DNA of 7,430 nucleotides from positions 1 through 7,430 of the forward strand of contig JANXZD010000527.1 of the NCBI GenBank assembly GCA_025355705.1, given 5' to 3'. Numbering within the stretch: position 1 is the first letter of the stretch; each line of letters begins with the position of its first letter. Both the position numbers and the translations under genes were made by a program. Under the pieces are notes generated by a model, which saw only the letters and a program-made list of their open reading frames with translations, made no database searches and had not been told where the DNA came from. The DNA is from Bacteroidota bacterium. GTDB lineage: Bacteria; Bacteroidota; Ignavibacteria; UBA10030; UBA8401. This document shows, piece after piece, positions 1 to 6,809 of this stretch.

Positions 1-1260
1 GCCCGTTCCAAAAGCACATCCTATAAATGTATGCCGATGATCTATGGAAATAAATTGGAAAATGTTTCAATCACCGGGAAAGGAATAATCAATGGCAACG
101 GACAATACTGGCGTCCATTAAAGAAAGAAAAAACAACTGAAAAACAATGGAAAGAATTTGTACGATCCGGCGGAGTGGTGAGTAGTGACGGCAAGATGTG
201 GTGGCCTTCAAAAGAAGCGATGAATGGTGATGAGTATGTCAAGAATCTTCGCAAAGAAAAGAAAAAACCGTTGCCGGAAGAATTTGCCGGCGCTCGTGAA
301 TTTCTTCGATCTCCGATGGTTGTCTTTGAGAATTGTAATCGAATTTTATTGGATGGTCCCACATTCACCAATGCTCCCGGATGGACATTGCAGCCTGCAC
401 AAAGTGAAAATGTTGTCATCAGGAATGTTTCCGTTCTCAATCCGTGGTGGGGACAAAATACCGATGGTATCGATATCAATTCTTGCAGAAATGTCCTTAT
501 CTATAATACAACGGTTGATGTTGGCGATGATGCCATTTGTGTAAAGCCCGGAAAACGGAGTGAATTACGAAATGATAAAACTGCGTGTGAAAATATTATT
601 GTTGCTGATTGTATCGTCTACCACGGGCACGGTGGATTCGTTATCGGAAGCGAATCGTACGGAGGTGCGCGGAATATTTCAGTAAAAAATTGTACGTTCA
701 TCGGAACAGATGTTGGATTACGGTTCAAGTCAGCCAAAGACCGCGGCGGAATTGTCGAAAACGTATTTGTCGATGGTATTCAGATGAAGGATATTGCGAA
801 TGAGGCAATTCTTTTTGATATGGTGTACGATGGGAATGGTGACAATGATAATGGTGCAGAACGGATCCCGAGGTTTCGTGATTGTACCATTTCTAATATT
901 GTGTGCGATGGTGCATCCGATGCTGTTCTTATTCGCGGAATACCTGAGATGGCCGTGCAAAATATCCATATAACAAATATGTCTGTCGTTTCGGAAAAAG
1001 GGATATTTCTTCAAGATGCTAACGAGATCGAATTACAGAATATAACATTGTCATTACGATCCGGACCGGCATTTACGGTGAATGATGCAGCACATATTCA
1101 GATCCGAAACATTACAATCCCGAAAACTACAGAATTATTTCTTACCGCAACCGGTAAGAGGACAACAAATATCAATATGTTGAAAACCGATGGTGAAAAA
1201 GCGAAAAAAATATTTGAAATGACACCCGAAGTGAATGCAAGTAGTATTGTGGTACAATAA
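1..1260 (+). CDS. GH28 polygalacturonase, 5'-truncated by the window edge
   Basis: Glycoside hydrolase family 28, which hydrolyses alpha-1,4-galacturonosyl bonds of pectin on a right-handed beta-helix. The frame is open from base 1 (419 codons plus TAA), so the Met at base 31 is internal and an N-terminal part, including any signal peptide, lies outside the window. All GH28 signatures are present in order: NTDG at 457-468 (Asp at codon 155), GDDA at 523-534 (Asp 176 and 177), GHG at 625-633 (His 210) and RFK at 721-729 (Arg 241, Lys 243). These match the known catalytic Asp triad, His and RxK substrate-binding pair, so the enzyme should be active. A Lys/Glu-rich insertion with a KMWWPS motif (about codons 40-98) resembles loops I recall from bacterial GH28 enzymes. 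The C-terminus ends in VNASSIVVQ without a T9SS sorting domain, unlike the neighbouring secreted proteins, which suggests a periplasmic or otherwise differently located enzyme. Endo or exo action cannot be decided here. Confidence 0.95.
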   Translation, partial: ARSKSTSYKCMPMIYGNKLENVSITGKGIINGNGQYWRPLKKEKTTEKQWKEFVRSGGVVSSDGKMWWPSKEAMNGDEYVKNLRKEKKKPLPEEFAGAREFLRSPMVVFENCNRILLDGPTFTNAPGWTLQPAQSENVVIRNVSVLNPWWGQNTDGIDINSCRNVLIYNTTVDVGDDAICVKPGKRSELRNDKTACENIIVADCIVYHGHGGFVIGSESYGGARNISVKNCTFIGTDVGLRFKSAKDRGGIVENVFVDGIQMKDIANEAILFDMVYDGNGDNDNGAERIPRFRDCTISNIVCDGASDAVLIRGIPEMAVQNIHITNMSVVSEKGIFLQDANEIELQNITLSLRSGPAFTVNDAAHIQIRNITIPKTTELFLTATGKRTTNINMLKTDGEKAKKIFEMTPEVNASSIVVQ

Positions 1261-1350
1261 AACATTCTCCGATACTAGGTAAATAACAAACTGGCTCTCC
1301 TTTTTTTTATCGAAATCTCGATCCTTTGTGGGAGCATTATTTGAGTATTA

Positions 1351-1413
1351 ATGAAATTATTCGTCACCCTATTTTGGTCGTTTCTCTTTAGTTCTGTAGC
1401 ACAAAATAGCTAA
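1351..1413 (+). pseudogene. Orphan signal-peptide ORF (20 codons), possible remnant of a secreted-protein gene
   Basis: ATG at 1351 opens a 20-codon frame ending in TAA at 1411-1413. The peptide begins MKLFVTLFW and ends FSSVAQNS: a Lys at position 2, a hydrophobic stretch and a V-A|Q type cleavage site. This is a complete signal peptide that stops two or three residues past the expected cut. The two secreted proteins downstream have the same arrangement (LFAQ and VFAQ). No strong ribosome-binding site sits at normal spacing; GGGAG at 1330-1334 is 16 nt away. Likely explanations are the fossil 5' end of a deleted secreted-protein gene, a chance ORF in AT-rich DNA, or a short leader peptide. 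The resemblance is visible; the history is inference. Confidence 0.3.
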
Positions 1414-1424
1414 AAATCCCTTTG

Positions 1425-1436
1425 TTTAACGTTAAA
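1425..1436. promoter_or_regulatory. Perfect 12-bp palindrome with central CG, possible operator
   Basis: TTTAACGTTAAA is a perfect palindrome 7 bp upstream of the TTGACA box. LacI/GalR-family operators are typically palindromes centred on CG, and such regulators often control carbohydrate genes, so an operator for the gene at 1540 is plausible. No regulator gene is in the window, and AT-rich palindromes also arise by chance. Confidence 0.35.
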
Positions 1437-1443
1437 TTAATAC

Positions 1444-1472
1444 TTGACATTGTTTCTGCTTTTATTTAAGTT
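1444..1472 (+). promoter_or_regulatory. Putative promoter for the surface-protein gene
   Basis: A consensus -35 hexamer TTGACA occupies 1444-1449. The -10 is weak: TTTAAG at 1465-1470 (15-bp spacing, 4 of 6 matches) or TAAGTT at 1467-1472 (17-bp spacing, 3 of 6). No Bacteroidetes-type TAnnTTTG -7 box is evident. It lies about 70 bp upstream of the start at 1540, in the only gap before that gene, so some promoter is expected here. Confidence 0.35.
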
Positions 1473-1490
1473 ATCGGTAAAGTAACCGAT
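1473..1490. repeat. 6-bp inverted repeat in the leader region
   Basis: ATCGGT (1473-1478) and ACCGAT (1485-1490) form a perfect inverted repeat around a 6-nt centre, directly downstream of the putative promoter and 49 nt before the start codon at 1540. It could be a second operator near the transcription start or a small leader hairpin. No T-tract follows, so it is not a terminator. Confidence 0.4.
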
Positions 1491-1529
1491 GACTAAAATT
1501 AACTAAATTTTCATTCACTATTAATCAAT

Positions 1530-1535
1530 GGAGAG
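1530..1535 (+). promoter_or_regulatory. Ribosome-binding site that selects the start at 1540
   Basis: GGAGAG ends 4 nt before the ATG at 1540, with the GGAG core 6 nt away. The in-frame ATG at 1528 overlaps this motif and would add four residues (MESI) before a normal signal-peptide n-region. The start at 1540 is therefore preferred. Confidence 0.7.
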
Positions 1536-1539
1536 TATC

Positions 1540-3576
1540 ATGAAAAAAATGCTACTGGTTTTGTTTGTGGTTGTAGCTTCAACGAGTCTTTTTGCACAAA
1601 TAGCAAGTAATGGGACTGGAGGTGGGGCATGGAATAATACCACTACGTGGTCCGGCGGTTTAGTGCCCGATGGCTCTGGAACAATAACAATAGCCTCAAC
1701 AGATTCTGTATATGTTGATATTCCTGTAACTATAACTGGAACATTAGTTAATAATAAAGGATTTGGAGTTGGACCTGGTGGCAGCCTTATTTTTGCAAAT
1801 GGTAGTATATATCAGCATGCAACTGCAACTAGTTATGCAAACAATCTTTATCCATCGGTCTTTCCTACCGCAACATGGCAACCAGGATCTACTTGTTTGG
1901 TTACAGGAGTTGTAAGTATTGCCCCGTTAAATGGAAATCAAAATTTCGCTAACTTTACTTGGGATTGTACAGGTCAAACTGCAAGCGTGAACCTTGGTTG
2001 GTCTGGGAATACCATTGGTGGTAATATAACCTGTAATAATACAGGTGCAAGTCAATTTAGATGGACTAACAATACCGCAAACGGCTCAAATCCGGTTACT
2101 ATTATTGTTAATGGTAACATAGTTATCAATAATGCGGCAATAATGTCAACTACTTCATCAGGAGCGGCTTTAGTATATACAATAACTCAAACAGGGAATA
2201 TTACGGTAAATGGTACTGGACAATTATATGTTTGCGGTACAAGTAATGCAGGTGCATTTGTAACATGGAGTGTAACGGGCGATATTACTACTTCTTCCGG
2301 TGCTCTATTAAGGTCGTCAAATACTATTTCTAGATGGAAGTTTAACTCGACTGGTACGCAAAATGTGAATATCGGTGCTACAGGTGTTGTTGCAGCCGGA
2401 GTTATCTTTGAAGTGGCTAATGGATCAACAGTTCAGTTGAATTCACCGTTTACTATAAATAGATTGGTCCTAACCAGTGGCAAAATCAATTCTTCAACAA
2501 CAAATATTTTATCAATCGGTTCAGTAAATTCCGTTACCGGAGGAAGTTCGACTGCTTACGTTGAGGGGCCAATGATTCGTACAAATATAGTTACAACTTC
2601 TACAGCAATGTCATTTCCAATTGCAAAAGGTGGAATTTATAGCCCGCTCACTTTAACGGTAACTCAAAGTGCAACAACTTCTACAACTTACAAAGCAGAG
2701 ATGTTTAATGCTACACCAACCACAAGAAATCTTCCAGTTACAATAGATAAAGTTTCAACAGTAAGATATTACACTCTTTCTAAAAGCACTGGATCTAGTG
2801 TCACGACTTCATCAATATTATTAAATTATGATAATGAAGGAATTGCGGATAACACAAATTTAAGAATTGCTAAGGATGATGGTGCAGGAAACTGGGTAGA
2901 TCTCGGTGGAGTTGGAACAGCAAATACAACTGGAACAATAACATCTGTAAATAATTTTACGATATTTGGTGATTTTGTTTTGGCAAATAATACAGGTGGT
3001 GCAAACGCTCTGCCTGTTGAACTCACATCTTTCACTGCAATTGCAAAAGGTCGCGGAGTTGAACTTGGATGGAAAACCGCAACAGAAGTAAACAATGCCG
3101 GTTTTGCAATCGAACAAAAAGGAATAAATGATAGCTGGAATAAAATCGGGTATGTTGAAGGAGCTGGAACAACAAATACTCCGAAACGATATTCATATTC
3201 TGTTACCGTTCCGGTATCTGGAAAATATGCATTTCGTTTGAAACAGATCGATCGTGACGGAAAATTTGAATACAGTCCGGTCGTTGAAGCATCAATTGCA
3301 TTAACCGCACAGGATTATTCGCTCACACAGAATTATCCCAATCCGTTCAATCCAAGCACAACCTTCAGTTTTGCAATGAAGAATGCTGAACAGACCACGG
3401 TGAAAGTGTTCAATCTTGTCGGACAAGAGGTGGCGACATTGTTCAATGGTGTAGCTCAACCGAACCAAATCTATACAATGAAATTTGATGGAAAAGATCT
3501 TTCGAGCGGGATCTATTTCTACTCGCTTCGTTCTGGAAGCAGGAATGAAGTAAAGAAGATGATGCTGATGAAATAA
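1540..3576 (+). CDS. T9SS-sorted secreted surface protein of unknown function
   Basis: A 678-residue exported protein. Residues 1-19 are a signal peptide (MKKMLLVLF..., cut at LFA|Q). Residues 20 to about 330 are Asn/Thr/Ser/Gly-rich, starting with a GGGAWNNTTTWSGG motif common at the start of Bacteroidetes-type surface proteins, followed by short beta-strand-like repeats that suggest a beta-helix. Residues 20-258 hold only 8 charged side chains (5 Asp, 1 Lys, 2 Arg, no Glu) and four Cys (119, 143, 165, 232) that could form disulfides outside the cell. Residues about 335-485 resemble a cap-like domain seen in T9SS proteins (FPIAKGGIYSPLTLTV). Residues about 490-585 form an Ig/FN3-like domain (LPVELTSFTA...), and 588-678 the type A sorting domain with NYPNPFNP at 598-605 and VKKMMLMK at the end. 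No catalytic motif is recognised. Position among pectinases suggests binding or display at the cell surface, which is inference. Codon use differs between passenger and sorting module. The sorting call is strong, the function unknown. Confidence 0.9.
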   Translation: MKKMLLVLFVVVASTSLFAQIASNGTGGGAWNNTTTWSGGLVPDGSGTITIASTDSVYVDIPVTITGTLVNNKGFGVGPGGSLIFANGSIYQHATATSYANNLYPSVFPTATWQPGSTCLVTGVVSIAPLNGNQNFANFTWDCTGQTASVNLGWSGNTIGGNITCNNTGASQFRWTNNTANGSNPVTIIVNGNIVINNAAIMSTTSSGAALVYTITQTGNITVNGTGQLYVCGTSNAGAFVTWSVTGDITTSSGALLRSSNTISRWKFNSTGTQNVNIGATGVVAAGVIFEVANGSTVQLNSPFTINRLVLTSGKINSSTTNILSIGSVNSVTGGSSTAYVEGPMIRTNIVTTSTAMSFPIAKGGIYSPLTLTVTQSATTSTTYKAEMFNATPTTRNLPVTIDKVSTVRYYTLSKSTGSSVTTSSILLNYDNEGIADNTNLRIAKDDGAGNWVDLGGVGTANTTGTITSVNNFTIFGDFVLANNTGGANALPVELTSFTAIAKGRGVELGWKTATEVNNAGFAIEQKGINDSWNKIGYVEGAGTTNTPKRYSYSVTVPVSGKYAFRLKQIDRDGKFEYSPVVEASIALTAQDYSLTQNYPNPFNPSTTFSFAMKNAEQTTVKVFNLVGQEVATLFNGVAQPNQIYTMKFDGKDLSSGIYFYSLRSGSRNEVKKMMLMK

Positions 3577-3587
3577 TTGTATCACAG

Positions 3588-3641
3588 AACCTTGTCAAGG
3601 TTTGGAAATATATCCTTTCAACTTTGACAAGGTTTGCTTCT
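3588..3641 (+). terminator. Rho-independent-like terminator built from two palindromic arms
   Basis: Eleven nt after the stop of the surface-protein gene, 3588-3602 pairs with 3620-3634 as a 15-bp stem with one G-U pair, including a perfect 11-bp core (AACCTTGTCAA with TTGACAAGGTT). The 17-nt loop can form a small GGA/TCC stem of its own. The 3' side runs into TTTGCTTCT, a broken T-tract. Placement and stem length fit transcription termination; the poor T-run lowers certainty. Each arm is itself a near-perfect palindrome. Confidence 0.65.
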
Positions 3642-3710
3642 AAAAACCATCGTGTGATTGTTCAAGCGTGAATCGGTTCGCTATGGAAGTCATCTCACAT
3701 ATACCCAATC

Positions 3711-3800
3711 ATTCTCATTTCGATCCCGCCTTGGCAGGAGAGAAATCTAGTTTTACTGTGAATTATTACAACGAGATTCTTTGCTACGTTCAGAATGACA
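3711..3800 (-). repeat. Dispersed intergenic repeat of the 'HSERS' type, two half-units
   Basis: Two half-units of similar design lie in tandem. The left one has ATTTC (3717-3721) and GAAAT (3742-3746) around a GC-richer core with CCGCC/GGC pairing. The right one has ATTCT (3776-3780) and AGAAT (3792-3796) around TTGCTACGTTC. Read on the minus strand, the right half begins TGTCATTCTGAACGTAGC and translates as CHSERSKESR in one frame. From memory, near-identical intergenic elements recur many times in diverse bacterial genomes and give spurious 'HSERSEESR' proteins in databases. Short terminal inverted repeats suggest a small non-autonomous mobile or structured element. Copy number in this genome cannot be seen from one window. 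Confidence 0.6.
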
Positions 3801-3871
3801 ATACAAAACCGATTTCCAAATATTTCTCGAAATAATATTGTACCATATACCAATGGAAGAAAGAAAATAGT

Positions 3872-6790
3872 TTGATACGTGCCGTGCGAAAAATAATAAT
3901 TGTGATGTTTGTTGCGGGAAATGGGATAGGGATAGTGTTCGCACAAACTCCGTCGTCAAGTGTTTGGTTGCTGACCGCTAATCAATCAGCATCGGTAACC
4001 GGTGATGTTACGGCAACCGACCAAACATTAAGCAATATGCAGGTATCGTACAGCAGCAGTGTGCAACGCAGCAGTCCAAGTGGTACTGCCGGAGCATGGA
4101 TCGCAGAATCGGCAGAGAACAGCACTCGGTATATGCAGTTTGCCGTTTCGCCTCAAATAAATTTTGAATTCACTGTCTCATCAATCTCTCTTAAACTGTA
4201 TGTGAACAGTGGCAGTGGAATGTTTGCAAATGTGTACTATTCAACGGATTCAACATTTGCCGTAAAGACAAAGATAGGAGCTACACTTAATCTCAGCAGT
4301 TCAGCCCCGGCTTCGCCGAATGTTGTCATTTCCCCAACTGTAGTTGTTGCGGCAGGGAAGACAATGTATGTACGGATGTATCCGTGGTATAATACGGCAA
4401 CAACAGGAAAATATATCATTGCAAATGCTGTTTCGATCTCCGGAACAACGCTCAATAATATTGCCCCAATCGTTACACCGTCCGTAGTATCGCTTCCGGA
4501 ATTTGGGACATCAATTTCAGGATCGTTCATCAACGGTTCACCATATTCAATCTCGGCACTTAATCTCGTTTCCAATCTTATTGTTTCTGCTCCAAAAGGA
4601 TTTGCCGTCAGTAAAGATAGCTCAGTATTTTCAGATTCAATTATGTTTGTTCCTGTTAATGGAACAATTGCCAATGCATTTGTCTACACACGTTTTGCAC
4701 CAACGTCGGCAAGTGGATTCATTGAAGATGTGATTGTGCACAAGAGTTTAGGTGCGTTACCAAAGAATGTTTCGGTCATCGGAGTTGCACTTGCCGCTGA
4801 ACCGACGATTCAGTCTTCCATGGCTATTGGTATGATTACCGGTAATTCAATCGCTCTGAATTTTTCAGGGGGGAATGGAAATAGAAGAATTGTTGTTGCG
4901 AGAAAAGACAGCGCTGTTAATTTCCTTCCGGTTGATGGAAATGAGATCAGCGGTGCTGATAGTAATTTTTCGGCAGCCCTTGAACAAGGAAATGGAAACA
5001 AAGTTGTGTATGATGGAAATGGTTCAATGGTTACAATCGTTGGTGTATCGGTTGCAACACAATATCATTTTGCAGTGTTTGAATATAATATTGGCACAGG
5101 AAACTCACACAATTATCGAGCTGGTAATCCGGGAATTGGAAATGCAACAACGCTGGCGGTCCCGGGCATTAATGCTGCTCCCGCAATAATTTCATTTGGG
5201 AATGTCGTTACTAATACCTCATCGAAAGAAAAGGTATTTCAGGTATCCGGTCTATTCCTGATCCCGGCATCCGGAAATTTGACGATCACTACGTCAAAAG
5301 GATTTTACGTTTCGCAAACAAGCGGAGCTGGTTTTGATTCAGCGGTAACGGTTGCATATTCTGCAGCAACGGTAGTTTCAAAGTCCATTTATATCCAATT
5401 CAAACCGACTTCGAAAGAGAATTATTCCGGAAATATTGTGATCGCCGGCGGCGGTGCATCGCAAATTTCCGTTGCCGTAAGCGGTACCGGGGTTGATCAG
5501 ATCTTCGTTCCTGATTCAATTCCATTTGGTTTTGCATCTCTGTCCGGCGGGACAACCGGCGGAGTGGGCGGCACTTCAATTATTATCACCAGCGGTCAGC
5601 AACTGGCGGATATTATGCTCCCTCGCGAGAAAACCAGCGATCTTGGTGCCCCATTAGTATTGTACATATCCGGAACCATTAGCGGTTACGCCAATGAAGT
5701 AAGTATCAAAAGAACAAAAAATATTTCGATCATCGGTATTGGAGCTGATGCGAAAGTTCAAGGTTTTGGTTTTAAAATTGTTGAAAGCAGTAATATTGTT
5801 ATTCGAAATGTTTCATTTGCAGATTGTAAAGTGGGAGAAAAGGATGCGATCAGTGTAGAAGGATCAAATAATATATGGATCGATCATTGCTCATTTACCG
5901 ACAGTCCATCAATTGATCTTAGCGGTGGCAGTCACGACGGTTTACTGGATGTGAAAAAAGGTTCGTACAATGTTACTCTTTCGTATAACCATTTTCAAAA
6001 TCACCGAAAGACATGTTTGCTCGGACATTCTCCCAGTGAAACAGGGGACGTTGCGTTACGAGTGACATACTATCGAAATTGGTTCGATGGAACATATTCA
6101 AGACATCCTCGCGCTCGGTATGGAAAAGCACATATCATCAACAATCTCTATACAAGTGCCGGAGTTGTCGGTGTCGATGGCGGTGGATATGGGGTTGGAA
6201 GTACCTGCGGAGCTTCTCTGTTAGTTGAAGCGAATTATTTTGAAGGCACCACGCGTCCCACATTGATCTCTCAGGTGAATGATCCTGGTGAAACATTAAG
6301 CGGTGATCCGATAGGGTATTTAAAAGCATTGAATAATTATGCCGTCAGTTCTGGACCGATTGTTGAGAATCTAACAGGGTATAATTTCGATCCTTCAGAA
6401 TCGTACACCTATACTTCGCTTGATGGACAATTAGTAAAAGATGTGGTTATGGCGACTGCGGGTGCAGGTAAACTTGATGGAGGTGCTCCAACTTCTGTGA
6501 TACGTTCGATGACAAATTTGCCGACAAATTTTAATTTGTTCCAGAACTATCCAAATCCGTTTAATCCGACAACAATAATTCAATTTACTGTTGCACGAGA
6601 ACAATCGGTAACGCTGACGATCTATAATGCGATCGGTCAAAAGGTTGCAACAGTGTTCTCGGGAATTGCTGAACGAGGAAAATTATACTCAGTGCAATTT
6701 AATGGTCGATCGTTTTCTTCGGGTATGTATTTTAGTGTGTTGGAGAATGGTTCACAACGTCTTGTAAAGAAAATATTGTTAACAAAATAA
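3872..6790 (+). CDS. Secreted multidomain pectate lyase, PL1 family, with T9SS sorting domain
   Basis: A 972-residue extracellular enzyme predicted to cleave polygalacturonate by Ca-dependent beta-elimination. Domains in order: signal peptide 1-24 (cut at VFA|Q); an N-terminal beta-rich domain about 29-192 seen in related lyases, possibly carbohydrate-binding; Ig-like about 207-310; FN3-like about 312-430; a second Ig-like about 433-542; PL1 beta-helix about 547-870; T9SS type A sorting domain about 880-972 with NYPNPFNP at 892-899. PL1 motifs are intact: WIDH 669-672, Asp689 and Asp693 (Ca ligands, spaced like PelC E166/D170), Lys713 (20 residues on, like PelC K190), and RHPRAR 744-749 with Arg744 and Arg749 (like R218/R223). 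The PelC numbering is recalled. The start is TTG at 3872, with GGAAG at 3855-3859, 12 nt upstream; GTG at 3884 is an alternative giving a slightly shorter signal peptide. The PL9 gene follows after 19 nt, so both are probably one operon. Confidence 0.95.
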   Translation: MIRAVRKIIIVMFVAGNGIGIVFAQTPSSSVWLLTANQSASVTGDVTATDQTLSNMQVSYSSSVQRSSPSGTAGAWIAESAENSTRYMQFAVSPQINFEFTVSSISLKLYVNSGSGMFANVYYSTDSTFAVKTKIGATLNLSSSAPASPNVVISPTVVVAAGKTMYVRMYPWYNTATTGKYIIANAVSISGTTLNNIAPIVTPSVVSLPEFGTSISGSFINGSPYSISALNLVSNLIVSAPKGFAVSKDSSVFSDSIMFVPVNGTIANAFVYTRFAPTSASGFIEDVIVHKSLGALPKNVSVIGVALAAEPTIQSSMAIGMITGNSIALNFSGGNGNRRIVVARKDSAVNFLPVDGNEISGADSNFSAALEQGNGNKVVYDGNGSMVTIVGVSVATQYHFAVFEYNIGTGNSHNYRAGNPGIGNATTLAVPGINAAPAIISFGNVVTNTSSKEKVFQVSGLFLIPASGNLTITTSKGFYVSQTSGAGFDSAVTVAYSAATVVSKSIYIQFKPTSKENYSGNIVIAGGGASQISVAVSGTGVDQIFVPDSIPFGFASLSGGTTGGVGGTSIIITSGQQLADIMLPREKTSDLGAPLVLYISGTISGYANEVSIKRTKNISIIGIGADAKVQGFGFKIVESSNIVIRNVSFADCKVGEKDAISVEGSNNIWIDHCSFTDSPSIDLSGGSHDGLLDVKKGSYNVTLSYNHFQNHRKTCLLGHSPSETGDVALRVTYYRNWFDGTYSRHPRARYGKAHIINNLYTSAGVVGVDGGGYGVGSTCGASLLVEANYFEGTTRPTLISQVNDPGETLSGDPIGYLKALNNYAVSSGPIVENLTGYNFDPSESYTYTSLDGQLVKDVVMATAGAGKLDGGAPTSVIRSMTNLPTNFNLFQNYPNPFNPTTIIQFTVAREQSVTLTIYNAIGQKVATVFSGIAERGKLYSVQFNGRSFSSGMYFSVLENGSQRLVKKILLTK

Positions 6791-6796
6791 TTATCG

Positions 6797-6801
6797 AAGG
6801 A
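6797..6801 (+). promoter_or_regulatory. Ribosome-binding site supporting the TTG start of the PL9 gene
   Basis: AAGGA lies 8 nt upstream of TTG at 6810. No ATG in this frame occurs before 6966, deep inside the conserved region, so the TTG with its signal peptide is the only sensible start. Confidence 0.75.
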
Positions 6802-6809
6802 ATATCACG

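Noticed and set aside
31..33. ATG as start of the GH28 gene
   Set aside because: The frame is open to base 1 and the residues upstream continue the protein; the N-terminal GH28 region and signal peptide would be missing from this start.
42..479. Minus-strand ORF of 145 codons inside the GH28 gene
   Set aside because: It is a shadow of a frame that carries conserved GH28 sequence; no domain, no ribosome-binding site.
1301..1322. T8 run and ATCGA/TCGAT hairpin after the GH28 gene as terminator
   Set aside because: The hairpin comes after the T-run instead of before it, and no stem precedes the T-run, so the order is wrong on the + strand. On the minus strand the run is of A, not T.
1528..1530. 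ATG at 1528 as start of the surface-protein gene
   Set aside because: It overlaps the GGAGAG motif that serves the ATG at 1540 and would put MESI before a typical signal-peptide n-region.
3695..3959. Two overlapping minus-strand ORFs of 83 and 68 codons
   Set aside because: Their translations include VILNVAKNL and CHSERSKESR, the known products of reading through the dispersed repeat. They also run into the start of the PL1 gene, so they are not real genes.
4237..4674. Minus-strand ORF of 145 codons inside the PL1 gene
   Set aside because: Antisense to recognisable domains of the lyase and with no recognisable protein features.
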